16,468 nt of DNA from JAIVJN01 sp036732565. Its GTDB lineage: Bacteria; Acidobacteriota; Vicinamibacteria; Vicinamibacterales; UBA2999. Position numbers and translations under genes: made by a program. Below the pieces are notes generated by a model. That model saw only the letters and a list, made by a program, of their open reading frames with translations, searched no databases and was not told the origin of the DNA. Below, piece by piece: positions 7,801-14,075 of the stretch (its first letter is position 1; every line of letters starts with the position of its first letter). The stretch is taken from NCBI GenBank assembly GCA_036732565.1, contig DAINCF010000106.1:1-16468 (forward strand), written 5' to 3'.

Positions 7801-8310
7801 AACTTCTGCGAGAACCCCTGGCAGGGCAGCTTCGTCATCGACCGGCTGACCGACATCGTCGAGGAAGCGGTGTACAAGGAGTTCGAGGCGCTCAGCGAGC
7901 GCGGTGGCGTGCTCGGCGCGATGGACACAATGTATCAGCGCGGCAAGATCCAGGAAGAAAGCCTCTACTACGAGCAGAAAAAGCACGATGGCAGCCTGCC
8001 GCTCATCGGCGTCAACACGTTCCTGCCCAGGGAGCATGCGGGCGAGACAGCGACCACCGTGGAGCTGATCCGCTCGACGGAGGAAGAAAAAAGTCTGCAA
8101 ATCGCGAACGTTGCTGCATTCCAACGGTCCCGCAACCCGCTTGCGGGCGAACGCGCGCAAGCGGCCGGCGCCGTGGCAGCTTTGCAGCACACGGCTCGGG
8201 AACGGCGAAACATCTTCTCCAGCCTCATGGACGCCGTTAAATACAACTCCATCGGTCAAATCAGCCACGCGCTCTACGAAGTCGGCGGCGCCTACCGACG
8301 AAATATGTAA
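4828..8310 (+). CDS. icmF: Fused acyl-CoA mutase IcmF (B12-binding, GTPase chaperone and mutase domains)
   Basis: The 1160-residue protein joins three units. Residues about 21-155 are a B12-binding domain with the cobalt-ligating His in FDGHDAAI (H34). Residues about 205-425 are a MeaB-like G-domain, with the P-loop GTGGAGKS at 215-222, an ETAGIGQSDSE stretch at 308-318 and NKFD at 355-358. Residues about 540-1160 are the mutase TIM barrel, including YPYTAGVYPYRR and FAGEGTPERTNRRFHYL. IcmF enzymes interconvert isobutyryl-CoA and n-butyryl-CoA with adenosylcobalamin, and the G-domain guards cofactor loading. In ILKEDQAQNT, Q802 aligns with the Arg that methylmalonyl-CoA mutases use to hold the substrate carboxylate, which favours a non-carboxylated acyl-CoA. 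The start is chosen at MSTVAKPLR, the IcmF-like N-terminus; ATG 4795 is an in-frame alternative. The 101-base gap to the next gene shows no clear terminator or promoter. Confidence 0.95.
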   Translation: MSTVAKPLRTADQQPSSDTAPLRFVTAASLFDGHDAAINIMRRLIQSHGAEVVHLGHNRSVEDVVRAALQEDADAIALSSYQGGHVEYMKYMIDMLRERGAAHIRVFGGGGGTITPAEISELEAYGVERIYHPNDGMRLGLVAMIDDVMARTRTAKEARQRGATGRLPRPSATVSIDDEIAIGQALSTIEAGLDDEVPASPGRPTRGTPVIGVTGTGGAGKSSVVDELLLRFLHAFPHMRIAVLAIDPTRRRSGGALLGDRIRMNALRSKHVFMRSMATRRQNAATSAVLKSCVAFLKGIGFDLVIVETAGIGQSDSEIVDLVDFPVYVMTSDYGAATQLEKIDMLDFAELVVLNKFDKRGAEDALRDVRKQWKRNRTAFSVKNEDIPVYPAIASQFNDPGITWMFVNLCRLVREKLKLQADAWTPAVDVSLKEPRATVLIPGNRVRYLAEIAEQGREINAEVDRQVEAAARAQAFWQALSEIGDGQLPERLALYAAEDLTGDAERAVLTLRQRYQDAVQALSSEAVGLLRAWPTRLKAITDEHYTYEVRGKAVEGNNYVESLSKQSIPRIAAPTSTHWGELLRFLMRENLPGAYPYTAGVYPYRRSGEDPTRMFAGEGTPERTNRRFHYLSQGQKAARLSTAFDSVTLYGEDPHPRPDIYGKIGNSGVSIATLDDMKKLYSGFDLSSPTTSVSMTINGPAPMILAMFMNTAVDQAVEKYLRQDSARWSAAQPLIDAFFTDRERPRYHGPLPEGNDGLGLALLGLTGDQVVDRETYDRLSADTLKVVRGTVQADILKEDQAQNTCIFSTEFALRMMGDIQQFFVDHKVRNFYSVSISGYHIAEAGANPVSQLAFTLANGFTIVEYYLARGMDIDDFAPNLSFFFSNGMDPEYSVIGRVARRIWARAMRERYGASPRGQMMKYHIQTSGRSLHAQEIQFNDIRTTLQALYALFDNCNSLHTNAYDEAITTPTEESVRRAVAIQLIINRELGLNFCENPWQGSFVIDRLTDIVEEAVYKEFEALSERGGVLGAMDTMYQRGKIQEESLYYEQKKHDGSLPLIGVNTFLPREHAGETATTVELIRSTEEEKSLQIANVAAFQRSRNPLAGERAQAAGAVAALQHTARERRNIFSSLMDAVKYNSIGQISHALYEVGGAYRRNM

Positions 8311-8411
8311 TTGGCACGTCCATTGGATGAGGCAGTGTCCCGAGCTGAACGGACGCTTCCTGACTGGTGAGGTCTGAGCCCAATGGTCCGCTGCCTACGC
8401 GTCGTCCGCTG

Positions 8412-10865
8412 ATGGCCGATCTCACCCCCGATTGGCCCGTCGTCAAGGAGCTCTTTCATCACGCCCGCGAGCTGGCACCCGCCGAGCGCGAGGTGTTCCT
8501 TGCGAACGCCTGCCCGGACAACGACGTGCTCCGACATGACGTCGAATCGCTCCTCGCCGAGGATGGCGACGAGGCCGACTTTCTCGACGCGCCGTTGGTC
8601 ACCGCCGAGGTGCTCGTGGACGTGGCGCTCGAGCGCGACATCGGGCCCTACCGCGTGACCTCGCTCATCGGCCGCGGCGGCATGGGCACGGTGTATTCGG
8701 CGAGCCGCGCCGACGATGTCTACCACCGGCGAGTGGCGATCAAAGTCGTCAGCCGCGGGATGGACACCGCGGACGTCATCCAACGCTTCCGTCAGGAGCG
8801 GCGAACGCTCGCGCGCCTCGACCACCCCAACATCGCGCGCATCATCGACGGCGGGACGACGGCGGACGGGCTTCCCTATTTCGTGATGGACTACGTCGAT
8901 GGCGTCCCCATCGACGCCTACTGCGACGCGGCGCGACTCACCGTCACGCGACGCATCGAGCTGTTCCGCACGGTGTGCGCCGCCGTCTCCTATGCACACC
9001 AGAACCTGATCGTTCATCGCGATCTCAAGCCGGAGAACATCCTGGTCACCGCGGATGGGACCCCCAAGCTGCTCGACTTCGGCGTCGCCAAGGTGCTCGC
9101 CGGAGACCTGAACGACGGCGGCGAGCACGTCACGCGGCTGCTCGACCGACGCATGACGTTGAGCAGCGCGAGCCCCGAGCAGGTGCGCGGGCTGCCGATC
9201 ACGACGACGTCGGACATCTACTCGTTGGGCGTACTGCTCTATACCTTGCTGAGCGGCCATCGCCCATACAAACTGTCGGGGATCTCATCGGATGAAGCGG
9301 CACGCGCCATCTGTGAGGTGACGGCGCCGCCACCCGCGGTGTGGCTGAAACCTCCGCCGGCGACCCTTCCGGGCGGCACGACTGACCTACACGGCCCCAC
9401 GCCGGATGCAATCGCCGCGGCCCGTAACACCACCGTGGCCTCGTTGACTCGGCAACTCTCCGGCGACATCGCCCGTGTCATCGGCATGGCGATGCGTAAG
9501 GAGCCCCATCGGCGCTACGCGTCCGTCGAGCAACTCTCCGACGATCTCGGACGATCTCTGCGCGGCCACCCGATTGCGGCACGTGCGGACACGTTCGGGT
9601 ATCGCGCCCTGAAGTTCGTCGAGCGCCACACGGTGGCCGTCGCGACCGTGGCGATCGCCGGCGTATGGGTCGCGGCCGGCGTCGCCGCGATCATGTGGCA
9701 AGCAGGCGTCGCGCAGGCGGAACGGCGCGTCGCCGAGCGTCGTTTCGAGGATGTACGCAAGCTCGCCAACTCACTTTTGTTCGAGATTCACGACGCCATG
9801 GCCGATCTGCCCGGCAGCACCGCCGCGCGTGAGATCCTCGTCCGCCGCGCGCTGGAGTACGTGGACGCTCTAGCCAGCGAATCGGCGGCGGATGCCACGC
9901 TCCAACTCGATCTCGCGGCCGCCTACCAGCGCATTGGCGATGTACAAGGCAATCCGACCAACGCCAACCTCGGCGACATCTCCGCCGCGGAAGAGAGCTA
10001 TCGCAAGGGGCTGGCGATCGCGGAGCGCCTCAGCGCCACCGCGGGCTCGGACCCGCGCGCGCGGCGGGCGCTCGGACGGCTCCATCAGAAGACCGGGGAT
10101 CTGCGTGCGTTCCTCGGCGATCCCACCGGCGCGATCGAGCAGATGCAACGCGCGCTCGACGTCTACAGCAGCGAAGCCGCGAAAGCCGCGAGCGAGGGGG
10201 CCCTGCAACTGTCGTGGGCGGTCAGCCACATCAAGCTCGCCGACGTGCAGGGCAATCCCGACTTTCCCAATGCCGGCGATCGCGCAAGCGCGCTCTCCAA
10301 CTACGACGCGGCGCTCCCCATCGTCGAGGCGCTTCCGAAGGACATGGCCCCGCAGCGGCTGAGGTATCTCGGGCTGGTACACGAGCGCCTCGGCCGTATG
10401 CGACAGGCGCAGGGTGAGAACGAGCAGGCGCTGGAGCACTTCCGCACGTCGCTCGACTTCCGACAGCAGTGGGCGGCCCTGCAGCCGACGCACTTCGACG
10501 CACGTCGAGACTTGGCGATCGGACACGAAAAGATCGGCGCCATCTTGCAGGCGTCGGGGGAGGTCCCGGGGGCGCTGGCCAGCTACCGCACGGCCGGAGC
10601 GGTCTTCGAAGAGCTCGTGCAGGCCGATTCCGCGAACGCCAACGCGCTGCGCAGCCGCGCCATCAACAGGGAGAAGGTGGCCGATGTCCTGATGAGCGTC
10701 GGGGATGTCAGCGGCGCCGCGCGTGAATATCAGGCCGCGCTGGACACGCATACCCGCCTCGCGGCGCGCGCGCCGGGCAATGTACAGACCAAAAACGACG
10801 TCGCGCGGGTCAACCGGAACCTCGACCGCACGCGGCCCCAACACGCGGCGCTGCCCCACCAGTGA
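8412..10865 (+). CDS. Membrane-anchored Ser/Thr protein kinase with TPR-like C-terminal domain
   Basis: The 817-residue protein starts with a helical leader common in acidobacterial kinases (WPVVKELFHHARELAPAERE). The kinase domain spans about residues 78-385: glycine loop GRGGMGTVY (87-95), ATP-binding Lys K111 (VAIKVV), catalytic HRDLKPEN with D204 and N209, DFG with D222, and SPE in place of the usual APE. It should therefore be active. One hydrophobic segment at about 408-428 is the likely membrane anchor. The remaining 390 or so residues, probably outside the cytoplasm, contain helical TPR-like repeats (LAAAYQRIGDVQG, LGRLHQKTGDL, LGLVHERLGRMRQ, REKVADVLMSVGDV). ATG 8412 is preferred over GTG 8367 because the conserved leader begins there, although no strong ribosome binding site is seen. 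It is followed on the same strand by a PP2C phosphatase and an ECF sigma factor. Confidence 0.94.
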   Translation: MADLTPDWPVVKELFHHARELAPAEREVFLANACPDNDVLRHDVESLLAEDGDEADFLDAPLVTAEVLVDVALERDIGPYRVTSLIGRGGMGTVYSASRADDVYHRRVAIKVVSRGMDTADVIQRFRQERRTLARLDHPNIARIIDGGTTADGLPYFVMDYVDGVPIDAYCDAARLTVTRRIELFRTVCAAVSYAHQNLIVHRDLKPENILVTADGTPKLLDFGVAKVLAGDLNDGGEHVTRLLDRRMTLSSASPEQVRGLPITTTSDIYSLGVLLYTLLSGHRPYKLSGISSDEAARAICEVTAPPPAVWLKPPPATLPGGTTDLHGPTPDAIAAARNTTVASLTRQLSGDIARVIGMAMRKEPHRRYASVEQLSDDLGRSLRGHPIAARADTFGYRALKFVERHTVAVATVAIAGVWVAAGVAAIMWQAGVAQAERRVAERRFEDVRKLANSLLFEIHDAMADLPGSTAAREILVRRALEYVDALASESAADATLQLDLAAAYQRIGDVQGNPTNANLGDISAAEESYRKGLAIAERLSATAGSDPRARRALGRLHQKTGDLRAFLGDPTGAIEQMQRALDVYSSEAAKAASEGALQLSWAVSHIKLADVQGNPDFPNAGDRASALSNYDAALPIVEALPKDMAPQRLRYLGLVHERLGRMRQAQGENEQALEHFRTSLDFRQQWAALQPTHFDARRDLAIGHEKIGAILQASGEVPGALASYRTAGAVFEELVQADSANANALRSRAINREKVADVLMSVGDVSGAAREYQAALDTHTRLAARAPGNVQTKNDVARVNRNLDRTRPQHAALPHQ

Positions 10866-10944
10866 GATGAGCCCTCAAAAAAAATGGGCGTGAGCCATCT
10901 CGCCTGCCGATCGCGCGTCTCTCCTTAAGAGGTGGTGCCGATCG

Positions 10945-11808
10945 ATGGAGCGTTCTGTCCTCAAGCAGCTGTTCGGGTCGACGCGTCAGGAGGCAGCGCC
11001 ACCGGCGTCGGCGATTCGAACCTCATCCGTGCCGGCGACGACGCCGCCTTACGAGTTCGTCGGCAGCGTGCTGAGCGACGTGGGCTGTGTGCGGACGATC
11101 AACGAGGACCAGGTGCGCATGGTGGATGTCCGCGACGAGGCGGTCCTGGCCGATCGTGGCGTGCTGCTGCTGGTCGCGGACGGCATCGGCGGCAACCGCG
11201 CCGGCGATGTCGCGAGTCAGATCGCCATCGACACCCTGCACAGCACCTACTACGATGCGTTGGGCTCGCCGCGCGAGGCGCTGATTCGCGCGTTCGAAGC
11301 CGCCAACCACGCCATCTACGCGATCGCCGAGAACCACCCACGCTTCGCCGGGATGGGGACGACAGGTACGGCGTTGGTGCTGTGCGGCGATCGGGCGTTC
11401 AGCGGGAACGTCGGCGACAGTCGCATCTACCTGGTTCGCGACCAGTGCATCCATCGCATGACCTCGGACGATTCGGTCGTCGGCGAGCTCGTCAGCAAGG
11501 GGCTGCTCTCGCCCGCCGACGCGCGCCACCACGCGGAGAAGAACATCATCCTGCGCGCCATCGGCACGTCACCGACCGTCACGGTCTCGACCTGGGACGA
11601 GCCCTTCCCCATCCGCGCCGGCGATCGGTACCTGCTCTGCTCGGATGGCCTTCATGACCTGGTCGACGATGAAGAGATCCGCGAGGCGGTGGAGCGTGAG
11701 ACGCCGGTCGAGAGCTGCGCGCACCTGGTGGCGCTGGCGCGAAGCCGAGGCGGCCACGACAATATCGCCGTCGTCGTAGTGCACGTGAACGCCCACAGCC
11801 GAAGATAA
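10945..11808 (+). CDS. PP2C-family (PPM) Ser/Thr protein phosphatase
   Basis: The 287-residue protein has the metal-dependent PP2C motifs in order: GCVRTINEDQ (R50, E54, D55), VADGIGGNRAGD (D79, G80), GMGTTGTALVL, NVGDSRIYLVRD (D158), LLCSDGLHDLV (D234) and GGHDNIAVVVV (D272, N273). These are the phosphate and two-metal ligands, so it is probably active. The first 35 residues are a low-complexity, Ala/Pro-rich leader. There is no membrane segment, so it acts in the cytoplasm. It lies 79 bases after the kinase and 17 bases before the sigma factor, which suggests that it reverses the kinase's phosphorylation, possibly on the sigma factor. A purine-rich AAGAGGTGG about 10 bases upstream supports the ATG. 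The gap to the kinase contains an A8 tract with no clear function. Confidence 0.95.
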   Translation: MERSVLKQLFGSTRQEAAPPASAIRTSSVPATTPPYEFVGSVLSDVGCVRTINEDQVRMVDVRDEAVLADRGVLLLVADGIGGNRAGDVASQIAIDTLHSTYYDALGSPREALIRAFEAANHAIYAIAENHPRFAGMGTTGTALVLCGDRAFSGNVGDSRIYLVRDQCIHRMTSDDSVVGELVSKGLLSPADARHHAEKNIILRAIGTSPTVTVSTWDEPFPIRAGDRYLLCSDGLHDLVDDEEIREAVERETPVESCAHLVALARSRGGHDNIAVVVVHVNAHSRR

Positions 11809-11825
11809 TCAACTGTCGATTGCCC

Positions 11826-12434
11826 GTGGACAACCCACCAGACGCCCGCGGCGACGTTACCCAACTGCTGGAGGCCTTCACCGCCGGCAACAAGGAGGCG
11901 TTGTCGACGCTGCTGCCGCTCGTCTACAACGAGCTGCGACGCCTGGCCGCGTACTACCTGCATCGCGAGCGATCGAATCACACCTTGCAGGCGACCGCGC
12001 TGGTGCACGAGGCCTACCTGCGCCTCGTCAATCAGCGCGCGGTGCAATGGCAGAACCGATCGCACTTCTTCGGGGTGGCTGCCCAGGCGATGCGACGCAT
12101 CCTCGTCGATCACGCGCGGGCCCACGGCGCCACCAAGCGCGGGAGCGGCGATCAGAAGCTGGCGCTGGAAGACGTCGCGGACGTCGCCGCGCGGCCCTCG
12201 TTCGATGTGCTCGCGCTGAACGATGCGCTCGACAAGCTCGCCGCGTTCGATGAACCACAGGTGCGCGTGGTCGAGCTGCGGTTCTTCGCCGGCTTCTCCG
12301 TAGAGGAAACCGCCGAGATCCTCGGCGTGTCACCGGCCACGGTCAAACGCGAGTGGGCGATGGCGAGAGCCTGGCTCAAGCGGGAGATCGGAGGCAGCGC
12401 CAACCTTCTGAGCGAAGACCGCGATCAGGGCTGA
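11826..12434 (+). CDS. ECF sigma factor of the kinase-associated type
   Basis: A 202-residue sigma-70 family protein. Region 2 spans about residues 10-98, with the signature HTLQATALVHEAYLRLV followed by HFFGVAAQAMRRILVDHAR. Region 4 (about 130-185) ends in the helix-turn-helix FSVEETAEILGVSPATVK. The signature matches the group found next to Ser/Thr kinases in acidobacteria and planctomycetes. Typical ECF factors have an acidic DAED-like stretch in region 2.2 that touches core RNA polymerase. Here the aligned residues are Q55-A56-T57-A58. In the kinase-controlled ECF factor EcfP, phosphorylation of a threonine compensates for the missing charge, so a similar switch is plausible; this is inference. 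No anti-sigma factor gene adjoins it. The start may instead be TTG 11820. The last 10 bases overlap the converging transporter gene. Confidence 0.92.
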   Translation: MDNPPDARGDVTQLLEAFTAGNKEALSTLLPLVYNELRRLAAYYLHRERSNHTLQATALVHEAYLRLVNQRAVQWQNRSHFFGVAAQAMRRILVDHARAHGATKRGSGDQKLALEDVADVAARPSFDVLALNDALDKLAAFDEPQVRVVELRFFAGFSVEETAEILGVSPATVKREWAMARAWLKREIGGSANLLSEDRDQG

Positions 12435-13789
12435 AAGACCGTGACGAGAATCAGCGTCAGGGGAAACACCACCAGCGCGATCACGTACGTGTAGCCCATG
12501 ATGTCGCGCGCGCGGAGGCCCAGCAGCGCCAGGATCGGCAGCATCCAGAACGGTTGCAGCAGGTTCGCGATCGCCTCTCCCAGATCGTAGGTCACGACCA
12601 TCCAGCCCGGCTCGACGCCAAGGGCCCTGGCAGACTGCAGCACGTAGGGCGCCTCGATGACCCACTTGGCGCCACCGGAGGGCACGAACATCCCGAGGAC
12701 GGCGGAGTACGTGAGGATGAGGGCGGGATACAAAGTGGCGTTCGCCGTGTGCACGAACACACCGGCGATGGTTTCGGACAGCGCGGTGCCGGTCATGACG
12801 CCAAAGATGCCGGCGTAGAACGGGAATTGCAGCAGGACGCCCCAGGTCGCGGGTGTCGCCTCCTTCACGGCACGCATCAGCGACGCCGGCGTCCAGTGCA
12901 GCAACGCGCCCAGCATCAAGAAGAACAGGTTGACGGTATTGAAATCGAGCGCGTTCAAGGCGTCGGACACGCTGGTCGCGCGGCCGACAATCGCGCGCGC
13001 GAGGTAGGTGAAGCCCAGCAGCACGATCGGCAGGAGCAGCACGGGGCTGTGCTCGACGCGCTCGCCTGGCGTGAGCGCGCCGAGGGTTCTGGCCGGCGGC
13101 GGTGACAGATCGACACCGAGATCGGCGGCGGTACGCGCGCGGCCCTCTGCTGGCGCGATGAGCCACACCGCGATCGCGACCACCACGATCTCGATTGCCG
13201 TGCACGTCAGGCTCTGCCAGCGAAAGATGGTCTCGCTGAGGGGGATCTCGCCGACGATCTGCGCGAGCGCCGGAGGCATCGACGAGGCCCGCGCCATCTG
13301 CAGCGCGGCCGATCCGCTGAGCCCTTGGGCCCACACGGTGCCAAGACCCAGGAAGCTGCTGGCGCCGAGCGCGCGGTAGTCGGCGCTCGGTACACGCCGC
13401 GCGACTTCGCGCGCCAGCACCGCGCCCACGATCAGGCTGAAGCCCCAATTGAGGAGCGACGTCAGCATGGCGACGAGCGCCACCAGCACCACCGCGCCTT
13501 TCGCGCTGCGCGGCCAGGCGGCTACCCGGCCGACCAGCCGAAACACTGGCGGCGAGCTGGCGAGCACGTAGCCGCTGACGATGATCATCACCATCTGCAG
13601 CGTGAAGGGGATGAGCGACCAGAAGCCGGCGCCCCACGCGTCCACAATCCGGAGGGGCGATTGGCGCGCGAGGGGATCCACGAGAAAGGCGGCCACGAGG
13701 ACGATCAGGGTGGCGCCGAGCGCGAAGACGAACGCGTCAGGCATCCAGCGCTCGGCCCAGGCGGTCGCACGGTGGGCAAATCGCTCCAC
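12425..13789 (-). CDS. Short-chain fatty acid transporter, AtoE family
   Basis: The 454-residue inner-membrane protein has many hydrophobic spans and matches the AtoE/SCFA-transporter family (E. coli AtoE has about 440 residues). Visible family features are the start ERWMPDAFVFALGATL, LLNWGFSLIVGAVLARE, and the conserved MFVPSGGAKWVIEAPYV near the C-terminus. The family is linked to uptake of acetoacetate, butyrate and similar acids. GTG 13789 is chosen because it gives an N-terminal length like AtoE. An earlier TTG at 13813 also lies in frame, but it falls inside a palindromic repeat. No good ribosome binding site is seen for either. The gene converges on the sigma factor with a 10-base overlap and is divergent from the ROK regulator. 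An IcmF-type mutase nearby is consistent with C4-acid metabolism, but no direct link is shown. Confidence 0.9.
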   Translation of the reverse strand: MERFAHRATAWAERWMPDAFVFALGATLIVLVAAFLVDPLARQSPLRIVDAWGAGFWSLIPFTLQMVMIIVSGYVLASSPPVFRLVGRVAAWPRSAKGAVVLVALVAMLTSLLNWGFSLIVGAVLAREVARRVPSADYRALGASSFLGLGTVWAQGLSGSAALQMARASSMPPALAQIVGEIPLSETIFRWQSLTCTAIEIVVVAIAVWLIAPAEGRARTAADLGVDLSPPPARTLGALTPGERVEHSPVLLLPIVLLGFTYLARAIVGRATSVSDALNALDFNTVNLFFLMLGALLHWTPASLMRAVKEATPATWGVLLQFPFYAGIFGVMTGTALSETIAGVFVHTANATLYPALILTYSAVLGMFVPSGGAKWVIEAPYVLQSARALGVEPGWMVVTYDLGEAIANLLQPFWMLPILALLGLRARDIMGYTYVIALVVFPLTLILVTVFQP

Positions 13790-13802
13790 GGCCGGGGTAT
13801 CT

Positions 13803-13867
13803 GGGTCAGTCAATCAACACGCGCCTGCGTCAGACGGTCTGACCCGCTGATTGTTGACACCTGACCC
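13803..13867. repeat. 65-bp nested palindrome (three concentric inverted repeats)
   Basis: The outer arms are GGGTCAG (13803-13809) and CTGACCC (13861-13867). The middle arms are TCAACA (13814-13819) and TGTTGA (13852-13857). The inner arms are GTCAGAC (13829-13835) and GTCTGAC (13837-13843) around a single G. All are centred near 13836, and the gaps on the two sides differ by only one base. The element looks REP-like and could fold as a cruciform or RNA hairpin just upstream of the transporter. It may be dispersed in the genome, which cannot be seen here. Confidence 0.8.
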
Positions 13868-13913
13868 CGCAAGCGCAATACCCGAAACCGATACGTCCGA
13901 GCTGAAATCGTTC

Positions 13914-13942
13914 TTGACTCGGACAGGCGGTCTGCGTATCTT
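13914..13942 (+). promoter_or_regulatory. Sigma-70-like promoter for the ROK regulator
   Basis: TTGACT (13914-13919) and TATCTT (13937-13942) are separated by exactly 17 bases and match the housekeeping consensus well (five of six at -35, four of six at -10). The predicted transcription start is near 13949, giving a leader of about 127 bases to the ATG at 14076. It is the best promoter match in the window and is overlapped by the operator-like repeats. Confidence 0.65.
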
Positions 13943-13968
13943 GTCCGATCGTTGGACAAATGATCCAA
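13941..13968. promoter_or_regulatory. Two overlapping inverted repeats, likely operator of the ROK regulator
   Basis: The first repeat is TTGTCC-N7-GGACAA (13941-13959). The second is TTGGA-N7-TCCAA (13952-13968). Both have 7-base spacers, and their centres lie 10 bases apart, so two dimers could bind the same face of the helix. They cover the end of the -10 box and the predicted transcription start, the usual place for a repressor. The adjacent ROK regulator is the obvious candidate ligand, by inference. Confidence 0.6.
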
Positions 13969-14075
13969 TGGCCACCCACGAGAGGTAGACATCTCGGCCG
14001 ACGGTTGCCGCCGTGAACGATCTCACATGGGCTTTTCGGTTTAGCGAGTCGATATTTAGTCCCAACGTAAGACTA

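Noticed and set aside
6721..8268. Long open frame of 515 codons on the minus strand
   Set aside because: It lies wholly antisense to the mutase gene, matches no family I recognise and is the mirror reading expected in GC-rich coding DNA.
8311..8411. Promoter or terminator between mutase and kinase genes
   Set aside because: No consensus hexamer pair or stable hairpin followed by T residues was found. The gap remains unexplained.
9870..10859. 329-codon minus-strand frame opposite the kinase TPR-like region
   Set aside because: It is the antisense of a repetitive GC-rich coding region; no start signal or recognisable domain is present.
10866..10895. GCCC-A8-GGGC structure after the kinase stop as a terminator
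   Set aside because: The A-tract lies in the loop rather than after the stem as T residues, and the four-base stem is too weak. I could not support termination between kinase and phosphatase.
12330..13637. Second long minus-strand frame (435 codons) across the transporter
   Set aside because: It is a frame-shifted shadow of the transporter, rich in Arg, Ala and Gly, without membrane spans or family motifs.
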